Shown piece after piece: positions 1 to 5,505 of a stretch of 5,505 nt of DNA. The notes beneath the pieces were generated by a model that ran no database searches, was not told where the DNA came from, and saw nothing but the letters and a program-made list of their open reading frames with translations. The first letter of the stretch is position 1. The number at the start of each line of letters is the position of its first letter. Location of the stretch: assembly GCA_903831925.1 (NCBI GenBank), contig CAIKZV010000502.1:1-5505 (forward strand). The letters are read 5' to 3'. Source of the stretch: an uncultured Burkholderiales bacterium (GTDB taxonomy: Bacteria > Pseudomonadota > Gammaproteobacteria > Burkholderiales > Burkholderiaceae_E). Made by a program: the position numbers and the translations under genes.

Positions 1-984
1 AGATATCTGCTTGTGCCGGTCCTGGCGGTGCTGCTGTTTTTTGCACCCGCCATCGCAGGGGGCTCCGGGGCGATCTACAGTGCTTTCGTTCTGATGGCGA
101 TTTTTGCGGTGATGGCCTACGGCCTTGACCTGATCGTGTCCGATCTGGGTGAGGTGAGCCTTGCGCACACGGTGTTCTTTGCGGTGGGCAGTTACACCAC
201 GGCACTGCTCTCGACCCGGCTGGGCGCAGGCGGCTGGACGACGCTGGTGGCCTCGCTGGCTGCTGCGCTGGTTTTTGCAGCGCTGCTGGGTCTGATTACC
301 TTGCGGTTGCGGGAGTTTGTCTTCTCGCTGGTGACCTATGCGATTGCCGTGGTTGCGGCGACCGTGGCCCAGAACTGGTCCTTCCTCGGTGGCTCGGATG
401 GGCTCAGGGGTATCCCGCCGCTCGACATGTCGTTTCTCGGCATCACGCTGAAGGCGGCTAATGACCGCGAGATCTGGCCTTTTGCCTTTGCGCTGTTGTG
501 TGTCGTGCTTTACATGGTCGAGCGATTCCGTCGTTCACGGCTGGGGTCGGCTGCGATCATGTCGCACCTCAATCCACGCCTTGCGATCATGTCGGGCGTC
601 GATCCGCAGGCGGTGCGGCTGAAGGTCTTCCTGTTTTCCGCGCCCCTGACCGCTGCAGCCGGCTGGCTCTATGCCTATCAGCGTGCGTATGTCAGCGCCG
701 ATATTCTCGATTCCTATTTCCTGATCCTGATGCTGACTGCGGTGGTGCTGATCGGGCGCCGTGTGCTGCTGGGGCCATTGCTTGCGACGGTGCTGGTCCT
801 GTCTCAGGAAAAATTCCTTTCTCTCGGTGGCTACGCCGACAAGATCGTGCTGGGCAGCGTTCTGGTGGCAACCCTTGCTTTTTTCCCGGGTGGCCTGATT
901 GGACTTCTTGATCGCCTGCGATCTGGCCTTCGAGCCGGGCCTTCGACATCGAGCGATCCCACCCCACTCGACAGGACGGTCTGA
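1..984 (+). CDS. livM: Branched-chain amino acid-type ABC transporter permease, LivM family (5' end cut by window edge)
   Basis: This is an inner-membrane subunit of a LivHMGF-type (HAAT) importer for branched-chain amino acids or related small acids and amides. The frame is open to base 1, so the start is outside; a GTG at 13 exists but nothing favours it. 327 residues are visible, close to a full LivM. Hydrophobic segments run through the whole length. The family signature G-E-V-S-L-A-H-T-V-F-F-A-V-G-S-Y lies at visible residues 50-65, followed by G-G-S-D-G-L-R-G-I-P near 125-134 and a Lys-rich coupling region R-S-R-L-G near 178-182. The usual R-A-I-R-E-N-E coupling-loop sequence is replaced by a diverged stretch (186-202), and the usual G-G-x-G-T-L-L-G-P is G-R-R-V-L-L-G-P. 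Family is well supported; the substrate is not. Its TGA overlaps the next ATG by one base, so it is co-translated with the epoxide hydrolase. Confidence 0.9.
   Translation, partial: RYLLVPVLAVLLFFAPAIAGGSGAIYSAFVLMAIFAVMAYGLDLIVSDLGEVSLAHTVFFAVGSYTTALLSTRLGAGGWTTLVASLAAALVFAALLGLITLRLREFVFSLVTYAIAVVAATVAQNWSFLGGSDGLRGIPPLDMSFLGITLKAANDREIWPFAFALLCVVLYMVERFRRSRLGSAAIMSHLNPRLAIMSGVDPQAVRLKVFLFSAPLTAAAGWLYAYQRAYVSADILDSYFLILMLTAVVLIGRRVLLGPLLATVLVLSQEKFLSLGGYADKIVLGSVLVATLAFFPGGLIGLLDRLRSGLRAGPSTSSDPTPLDRTV
552..594 (+). repeat. 13-bp direct repeat inside livM (period 30 bp)
   Basis: TGCGATCATGTCG occurs at 552-564 and again at 582-594, exactly ten codons apart in the same frame. It encodes Ala-Ile-Met-Ser twice (visible residues 185-188 and 195-198), in the cytoplasmic coupling loop of the permease. 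The copies are exact; whether this is a duplication or chance is unknown. Confidence 0.6.
973..976 (+). promoter_or_regulatory. Shine-Dalgarno for the epoxide hydrolase, inside livM
   Basis: AGGA ends seven bases before the ATG at 984, within the last codons of livM. With the one-base TGA/ATG overlap it fixes the start of the hydrolase and indicates translational coupling. Confidence 0.65.
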
Positions 985-1961
985 TGGAGACTTCTCCGGT
1001 CGCCGGCATCACCCTCAAGACCGTGACTGCCAATGGCATCACCCAGCGCTATGCCGAGTGCGGCAGCGGGCCGATGGTGCTCTTCTGTCATGGATGGCCG
1101 GAGAGCTGGTACTCGTGGCGCCATCAGATGCTGGCAGTGGCTGCAGCCGGGTTTCGATGCGTGGCTCCCGATATGCGTGGCTATGGCGGCACCGATTCGC
1201 CACAGGAGATCGAGTGCTACACCCTGCTTGATCTGGTGGGCGACATGGTCGCGCTGGTCAAGGAATTGGGCGAGACGCAAACCGTGGTGGTCGGGCACGA
1301 CTGGGGCGCACCGGTGGCATGGCACTGTGCGTTGTGGCGCCCGGATGTGTTTCGGGCGGTGGTCGGAATGAGCGTGCCCTGGTCGCCTCGCGGCGGCATC
1401 GACATGCTCTCGTCCCTGCAAAAGCTCGGCATCACGCGGTTTTATCTCCAGTATTTTCAGGAGCCTGGTGTTGCCGAGGCTGAATTCGAGGCGGATGTGC
1501 GCACCTCCTTGCGCCGAATCTATTACACCGCCAGCGGCGATGTGACCGAGAAGGGCAAGGGATTCGCGATGATCCCGGAGACAGGCGGATTTTTTGCCAA
1601 CACCATCGACCCTCAGACCTTGCCGGCATGGTTGTCGCAAGCGGATCTCGACTGGTTTGCCGGCGAGTTCGGTCGCACCGGGTTTCGCGGTGGTCTGAAC
1701 TGGTACCGCAATCTAACCCGCAACTGGCGGCTTTCCTCGGCCTGGCAAGGCCAGCCGATCAGACAGCCCTCGTTGTTCATCGCGGGCAGCCGTGATGGTG
1801 TGCTCAAGTTCCCGGCCTCGATGCAGCAGATCGAGGCCTTCCCTCGCACCTTGCCCGGCATCCGCGGCAGTCACATCATCGACGGCCCAGGCCACTGGGT
1901 GCAGCAGGAGCGGCCGGCCGAAGTGAACCGGCTGCTCCTGGATTTTCTGCACGGGCTCTAG
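984..1961 (+). CDS. Epoxide hydrolase, alpha/beta-hydrolase fold (soluble EH type)
   Basis: A 325-residue cytoplasmic enzyme that would open epoxides to vicinal diols through a covalent ester intermediate. All expected catalytic elements are visible: oxyanion motif H36-G-W-P39 followed by E-S-W-Y-S-W-R; nucleophile D106 in G-H-D-W-G-A (104-109); a cap domain about 135-250 with candidate epoxide-activating Tyr154 (or Tyr157, in the Y-L-Q-Y-F-Q-E-P-G segment) and Tyr241 in N-W-Y-R-N; acid D271 in G-S-R-D-G; base H304 in G-P-G-H-W. The cap segments F-Q-E-P-G-V-A-E and N-W-Y-R-N closely resemble those of vertebrate and bacterial soluble epoxide hydrolases. An Asp nucleophile with two cap tyrosines favours epoxide hydrolase over haloalkane dehalogenase or fluoroacetate dehalogenase. 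No signal peptide. Length is normal for a bacterial single-domain EH. The start is the ATG overlapping the livM stop, with AGGA seven bases upstream. Natural substrate unknown; the coupling to a permease suggests a catabolic role. Confidence 0.93.
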   Translation: METSPVAGITLKTVTANGITQRYAECGSGPMVLFCHGWPESWYSWRHQMLAVAAAGFRCVAPDMRGYGGTDSPQEIECYTLLDLVGDMVALVKELGETQTVVVGHDWGAPVAWHCALWRPDVFRAVVGMSVPWSPRGGIDMLSSLQKLGITRFYLQYFQEPGVAEAEFEADVRTSLRRIYYTASGDVTEKGKGFAMIPETGGFFANTIDPQTLPAWLSQADLDWFAGEFGRTGFRGGLNWYRNLTRNWRLSSAWQGQPIRQPSLFIAGSRDGVLKFPASMQQIEAFPRTLPGIRGSHIIDGPGHWVQQERPAEVNRLLLDFLHGL

Positions 1962-1999
1962 TCGTTCAGTGTGGATTGGCCGTGCGGGCCTGTGCCGGT

Positions 2000-2023
2000 C
2001 GCTTGGGCCAGCAGACCCAAGCG
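2000..2023. terminator. Candidate bidirectional terminator hairpin between converging genes
   Basis: A perfect 8-bp inverted repeat, CGCTTGGG (2000-2007) and CCCAAGCG (2016-2023), encloses an 8-base loop. It sits in the 71-base gap between the TAG of the epoxide hydrolase (1961) and the TGA of the minus-strand redoxin gene (2033), where a shared terminator is expected. No run of T follows on either strand, so intrinsic termination is uncertain. Nothing else is seen in this gap. Confidence 0.5.
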
Positions 2024-2032
2024 CGGTCACCC

Positions 2033-3139
2033 TCAGCCGGGAGGCTGCACACCTTTCATGTTGATCGTCGCGTAGTAGGCCTTCTCGCCAAGCGCATCGA
2101 CCCGTGCCCAGAAATCAGGCCCGGCGGCCAGCCCTCGCGAATCCTTTTCAGCGGCCTGTCTCCAGATATTCCAGGAGTCGGGATGCAGTCGGACGGCCTC
2201 ATCGAACTGGGCTCGCGCCTGGTCGGCCTGGCCGCTTCTGAGCAGGTGCTGACCCAGCCGAAAGTGCGCGTGAGCCTGCGCAATCGCCGGTTCGGGCGCC
2301 ACCAGACGTTTGCTGGCTTCGCTCGCCGCCAGCACATGCTCGCTGGCAGCGCCTTTTTTCGCCCAGTCTCGCACCGCGTCGAGATAGAGCGCCTTGACGC
2401 GCTTGCGCTCGGCCATGATCGGCTCGGGCAGTGCGCCGTTCGTGCGGTCCATCATGCGCAGCACGTCGGTCGAACCGGCGGTTTCGGGCGGTCGGACGAT
2501 GTACCCGTTCTCGTCGATCCAGATCGCCTGCGGCACGTTCACCAGGTTGAACAGATCCGCCACATGATGATCACGGTCGATCAGGCAGGGATAGGACGGT
2601 TTGGCCGCCTCGATCCAGGGCCTTGCTGCTGGCGCGTTGTCCATGGCGATGGCCAGGACCACGATGTCTTGCCCCTGAAGGGATTCGAACAGTGCCTGCC
2701 ACACGGACAGGTCGGCTCGACACCCTCACCAGGAGGCCCAGGTCGCCAGAAAAACTTTTTTTCCGCGGTAGTCGGACAGTCGGTGCAGATTGCCGTCGAG
2801 ATCGGGCAATTCGAAGTCGGGTGCCTCGAGGCTGGTGAGCGCCGACGCGCGTTGTGCCGGGCCAGTGCCCAGCACCCAGGTGCTGGCGGTCGCATCGCGC
2901 ACCACCGGTTGACCCATGTGACGCCACATCGCCGCGAGGTCGAGCTTGTCCTGGTCGACGATGGGGCGTGCGGTATCGCGAGGCAGCGGTATGCAGACCT
3001 CATCACGGCACAGGCCTTCGGGCTTCCAGGCCCAGCCGGTGGAGGATTCGATGTCCTGGCGATCGAGCCATAGCGCGTCGCCGCTGGCTTGGGCCGTGGG
3101 CAGCGTCGTTTCGCGCTGTTCGTGTAACAGGGTCAGCAT
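2033..3139 (-). CDS. Selenocysteine-containing redoxin (TlpA/AhpC-TSA thioredoxin-fold) protein with in-frame UGA at the active site
   Basis: 368 residues if the UGA at codon 138 is read as selenocysteine. Residues 1-100 form an N-terminal domain with a Cys pair C44-R-D-E-V-C49. A thioredoxin/redoxin domain follows (about 105-225): A-P-D-F-E-L-P-D-L-D-G, L-S-D-Y-R-G-K, T-W-A-S-W-U138-G-C140-R-A-D-L, then P-W-I-E-A, and the cis-proline loop N-V-P203-Q-A-I-W-I-D. The tail (about 245-330) looks TPR-like (F-R-L-G-Q-H-L-L-R-S-G-Q-A-D-Q-A-R-A-Q-F). No signal peptide, so probably cytoplasmic, acting as a thiol/selenol reductase or peroxiredoxin-like enzyme; the reaction is not known. Start is the ATG at 3139 with GAAAGG ten bases upstream; the frame is open further upstream but overlaps the receptor gene. 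It is the last gene of the minus-strand unit, 58 bases after that receptor. Both halves share one frame and one domain, and UGA falls on the catalytic position, which argues against decay. A simple nonsense mutation of a Cys codon remains the main alternative. Confidence 0.82.
2680..2725 (-). promoter_or_regulatory. Candidate bacterial SECIS hairpin immediately 3' of the UGA
   Basis: Counting the U of UGA as 1, nucleotides 18-23 (CCUGUC) pair with 29-34 (GGCAGG), closing a 5-nt loop CGUGU at 24-28 with G at its second position. Plus coordinates of this core are 2695-2711. The stem can extend below: G16-C37, C14-G39, G13-U40, then 9-12 (UCGA) with 41-44 (UCGA), then 4-6 (GGG) with 47-49 (CCC), separated by small internal loops. 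The first paired base directly follows the UGA. The loop begins 20 nt after the UGA. From general knowledge, bacterial SECIS elements have a stem-loop just after UGA, a G in the first two loop positions and a similar distance; the E. coli fdhF loop starts at about position 22 in the same numbering. The role would be SelB binding. Pairing was done by hand, without energies. Confidence 0.68.
2726..2728 (-). other. In-frame UGA read as selenocysteine (Sec138)
   Basis: On the minus strand the codon is TGA, flanked by Trp137 (TGG) and Gly139 (GGG), with Cys140 (TGT) next. It stands where TlpA/ResA-type proteins carry the first active-site Cys (Trp-Cys-x-x-Cys-Arg). Other genes here use TGA as the true stop (livM, the reductase-like gene, the receptor, the TcuB-like gene and the end of this gene), so global reassignment to Trp is excluded. 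No Shine-Dalgarno precedes the first GTG after the UGA (2704), so restart as a separate gene is unlikely. Confidence 0.8.
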
Positions 3140-3149
3140 GGTGTTCGGG

Positions 3150-3155
3150 CCTTTC
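3150..3155 (-). promoter_or_regulatory. Probable Shine-Dalgarno of the selenoprotein gene
   Basis: On the minus strand GAAAGG ends ten bases before the ATG at 3139. It supports this ATG over in-frame codons further upstream, which would lie inside the receptor gene. Spacing is at the long end of normal. Confidence 0.45.
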
Positions 3156-3184
3156 AGGTCGAGGGTGGCGGGGGAAGGTCTGCG

Positions 3185-3210
3185 CAGTCGGGTCTGCTCA
3201 GTCGGGTCTG
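3185..3210. repeat. Tandem 12-bp direct repeat across the end of the receptor gene
   Basis: CAGTCGGGTCTG occurs at 3185-3196 and 3199-3210 (period 14). On the minus strand the first copy supplies the last codons and TGA of the receptor gene; the second lies in the 58-base gap. It looks like a short slippage duplication; no function is evident. Confidence 0.6.
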
Positions 3211-4223
3211 ATATGAGCTTCTTTGACGATGCGGCTCCAGATCTTCTGCTCTTTGGCGATGTAAGCGGCAAATTCGGCGGGTGAACCGCCGCCGCCGACC
3301 GCATTGTCGGTGGCAAAGCGCTCGGTCACGCTGCTCGACTTGAGCGCGCGCAGGCATTCCTCCTGGATCTGCACAACCAGTTCGGGCGGTGTGCCGGCAG
3401 GCACGAGAACGCCGTACCACTGAGAGGTCTCGAAGTCCTTGTAGCCCATCTCGGCAACGGTCGGGACATCGGGCAGGCCGGAGATTCGCTGCTGCGTGCC
3501 AACCGCGATGGCCCGAAGTTTTCCGGCACGGATGTACTGGCCCAGTGCAGGCAATCCGGCCGATGAGGCCTGGGTGCGCCCGGCAAGCAGGTCGGTGAGT
3601 TGCGGGCCGGTGCCGCGATAGGGAATATGGACCAGCGAGATGCCGGTGACGAGCTTGAGGTATTCCATCGCAAGATGCCCGGCGCTGGCGTTGCCTGCGG
3701 ATCCGTAGTCGAGCTTGCCCGGATTCTTTTTGGCATAAGCCACGAACTCCTGGAAATTTTTCGCGGGCACATCGGGGTGGATCACGAAGACATTCGGTAC
3801 CTTGGCCAGCATCGTGACCGGCAGGAAGTCGCGATTAACGTCATAAGGCGGATTGCTCATCATGTAGGGATTGACCGCCAGCGTCCCGACATGACCAAGG
3901 ACCAGCGTGCTGCCGTCGGGCGCCGATCGGGCGGCCTCAACCATGGCAACCGTCCCGGCACCGCCCGGCTTGTTCTCGACGAAGACCGATTGACCCGATT
4001 GCCGGGTGATTTCCGCGGCGACCGAGCGGGCCACGATTTCGGAGGTGCCGCCCGGGGCGAATGGCACCAGAAATCGCACCGATTTCGTGGGCCAGGCGGC
4101 GGCGCGTGCCGTGCGGGTGGGAATCATTAGCCCTGCAGCCAGTGAACCGGCAAGCTGAACGAAATCGCGGCGGCTGTTGAGGACTGTCTGAGTAAGCGTG
4201 CTGGCTTGAATGTCGGCATTCAC
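3198..4223 (-). CDS. Bug/TctC-family tripartite tricarboxylate transporter substrate-binding protein
   Basis: A periplasmic receptor that delivers a carboxylate-type ligand to a TctAB-type carrier. From the GTG at 4223 it has 341 residues. An N-terminal twin-arginine-like signal has S17-R-R-D-F-V, a hydrophobic stretch L-A-G-S-L-A-A-G-L-M-I-P, and a likely cut after A-R-A near residue 41. Family motifs follow: P-T-K-S-V-R-F-L-V-P-F-A-P-G-G-T-S (44-60), E-N-K-P-G-G-A-G, Y-G-S-A-G-N, H-I-P-Y-R-G-T-G-P-Q-L-T-D-L-L-A-G, and L-P-D-V-P-T-V-A-E-M-G-Y. The family is large in Burkholderiales and ligands cannot be predicted from sequence. An upstream in-frame ATG at 4256 would add 11 residues, but it has only a weak GAG before it, while GTG 4223 has AAGGA eight bases upstream. 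No TctA or TctB membrane gene is in the window. It lies between the reductase-like gene and the selenoprotein gene, probably in one transcript. Confidence 0.92.
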   Translation of the reverse strand: MNADIQASTLTQTVLNSRRDFVQLAGSLAAGLMIPTRTARAAAWPTKSVRFLVPFAPGGTSEIVARSVAAEITRQSGQSVFVENKPGGAGTVAMVEAARSAPDGSTLVLGHVGTLAVNPYMMSNPPYDVNRDFLPVTMLAKVPNVFVIHPDVPAKNFQEFVAYAKKNPGKLDYGSAGNASAGHLAMEYLKLVTGISLVHIPYRGTGPQLTDLLAGRTQASSAGLPALGQYIRAGKLRAIAVGTQQRISGLPDVPTVAEMGYKDFETSQWYGVLVPAGTPPELVVQIQEECLRALKSSSVTERFATDNAVGGGGSPAEFAAYIAKEQKIWSRIVKEAHIRPD

Positions 4224-4231
4224 AGGGACAG

Positions 4232-4236
4232 TCCTT
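4232..4236 (-). promoter_or_regulatory. Shine-Dalgarno deciding the receptor start (GTG 4223)
   Basis: AAGGA on the minus strand lies eight bases before GTG at 4223. The alternative ATG at 4256 would place this AAGGA inside the coding region and has no comparable site of its own. Confidence 0.55.
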
Positions 4237-4295
4237 GAGTATCGGTCAGGGGTCATGGTGTGGCTCGTCAGTCGGTCTTGGTGATGGCAGGGTCA

Positions 4296-5051
<756 letters not shown>

Positions 5052-5058
5052 GGTCGTG

Positions 5059-5063
5059 TCCTT
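5059..5063 (-). promoter_or_regulatory. Shine-Dalgarno of the SDR-like gene
   Basis: AAGGA on the minus strand is seven bases before ATG 5051 and settles the start against the longer in-frame extension. Confidence 0.6.
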
Positions 5064-5080
5064 GATGTGCGTGTCGGTAA

Positions 5081-5505
5081 TCAGTCGCCGCCCAGGCGAA
5101 GGCGACTGGGCAAGCGCTTTTCGACGGCGAATTTGAGCAGCGCGGCGACGCGGTAAGGGCCGTGTGCGAATTTGCCGTAGGGCAGGGTGAGAAAGAGCGC
5201 CATTACCGCACCGAGATGAATCGCCAGCGTGAGTGGCAGCGCCGGGCCGCCGCGTGCTGCCAGCAAACCCAGGCCGCTCACACCGCACAGGCCGAGCAGC
5301 GCGATGAAGGCGCGGTCCATTGGTCGGGTCGAGGCATCGCCATGGTCGGGATGGCGTTTGAGGTTGAGCCAGAACAGGCCAGTCGGCCCGACAAGCAGGC
5401 CGATGCCGCCGAGCGTGCCAAGCAGTACCGGCAGGCTGAAGAACGCATAGGGCGCGATCAGGCCAAGGCCGTAGTGATAGATGGTGGCCACGCAGGTGGC
5501 GGCAA
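5081..5505 (-). CDS. tcuB: TcuB/CitB-like tricarballylate utilization protein, C-terminal membrane domain (5' end cut by window edge)
   Basis: 140 C-terminal residues are visible and the frame is open through the right edge, so the start and the expected N-terminal 4Fe-4S part are outside. The visible part is a membrane domain: hydrophobic segments around A-F-F-S-L-P-V-L-L-G-T-L-G-G-I-G-L-L, A-F-I-A-L-L-G-L-C-G-V-S-G-L, and P-L-T-L-A-I-H-L-G-A-V-M-A-L-F-L, then L-P-Y-G-K-F-A-H-G and a basic tail. The short-spaced layout and S-L-P-V-L-L-G-T-L-G-G and L-P-Y-G-K-F match what I recall of TcuB and the C-terminal half of CobZ. In the known pathway TcuB reoxidises the flavin of tricarballylate dehydrogenase TcuA and passes electrons to the membrane; His residues in H-L-G and A-H-G are possible haem ligands (inference). 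A tcuA partner would be expected beyond the right edge. First visible gene of the minus-strand unit. Confidence 0.82.
   Translation of the reverse strand, partial: AATCVATIYHYGLGLIAPYAFFSLPVLLGTLGGIGLLVGPTGLFWLNLKRHPDHGDASTRPMDRAFIALLGLCGVSGLGLLAARGGPALPLTLAIHLGAVMALFLTLPYGKFAHGPYRVAALLKFAVEKRLPSRLRLGGD

Noticed and set aside
831..1640. Minus-strand ORF of 269 codons opposite livM and the epoxide hydrolase
   Set aside because: The plus strand encodes two proteins with complete family motifs across this region; the antisense frame has no recognisable domain.
2033..2704. A separate 223-residue minus-strand gene starting at GTG 2704
   Set aside because: It begins in the middle of the redoxin active-site helix, has no Shine-Dalgarno, and is in frame with the upstream half; it is the 3' part of the selenoprotein gene.
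2726..2728. UGA read as tryptophan (alternative genetic code)
   Set aside because: UGA ends livM, the SDR-like gene, the receptor, the TcuB-like gene and this gene itself, and Trp is encoded by TGG throughout.
1976..3073. Long plus-strand ORF of 365 codons opposite the redoxin gene
   Set aside because: It has no recognisable domain and a Gly/Arg/His-rich composition typical of antisense frames in GC-rich DNA; the minus strand carries clear redoxin motifs on both sides of the UGA.
2726..3139. A truncated 137-residue redoxin ending at the UGA (pseudogene)
   Set aside because: The stop lies exactly on the redox residue, the frame and family motifs continue intact for 230 codons, and a SECIS-like hairpin follows. 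A nonsense mutation is not excluded but is less likely.
3600..4130. Plus-strand ORF of 176 codons opposite the receptor gene
   Set aside because: It is a shadow of the Bug/TctC receptor, whose motifs are clear on the minus strand.
5052..5288. 79-residue N-terminal extension of the SDR-like protein
   Set aside because: It is Arg/Pro-rich, overlaps the TcuB-like coding region on the same strand, and the ATG at 5051 has its own AAGGA and starts right before the Rossmann fold.

Overview
The window is GC-rich, compactly coding DNA with two converging gene blocks. A Bug/TctC-type solute receptor next to a TcuB-like membrane protein, plus a LivM permease, points to a proteobacterium, most likely a betaproteobacterium of the Burkholderiales type. 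That placement is inference from gene content; no marker gene is present. All genes end in TGA except the epoxide hydrolase (TAG), so UGA works as a normal stop codon in this genome.

Plus strand, 1-1961: the window opens inside a branched-chain-amino-acid-type ABC permease (LivM family). Its TGA stop overlaps by one base the ATG of a complete epoxide hydrolase of the alpha/beta-hydrolase fold. The two are translationally coupled, so the hydrolase probably works on a compound related to what the importer brings in. A perfect 8-bp inverted repeat at 2000-2023 lies between the converging blocks and may end transcription from both sides.

Minus strand, 5505-2033: a co-directional, probably single transcription unit reads TcuB-like C-terminal membrane domain (cut by the right edge) -> short-chain dehydrogenase/reductase-like protein (4296-5051) -> TctC/Bug periplasmic receptor (3198-4223) -> redoxin-domain protein (2033-3139). 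Gaps are 29, 72 and 58 bases. The theme is uptake and oxidation of a tricarboxylate-like or other organic acid.

The standout is the last gene. Its frame is interrupted by one UGA (2726-2728) exactly at the redox-active position of the thioredoxin fold, giving Trp-Ala-Ser-Trp-[UGA]-Gly-Cys-Arg. The same frame and fold continue for 230 codons on the other side. Directly after the UGA the mRNA can fold into a hairpin with the features of a bacterial SECIS element: a 6-bp upper stem and a 5-nt loop with G in second place, starting 20 nt after the UGA. I read it as a 368-residue selenoprotein with Sec138 and a U-x-C active site, rather than a pseudogene. Standard gene calling would split it in two or replace it with a spurious opposite-strand ORF. 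No selenocysteine machinery gene (selA, selB, selC, selD) is inside the window, so genome-level support cannot be judged here.
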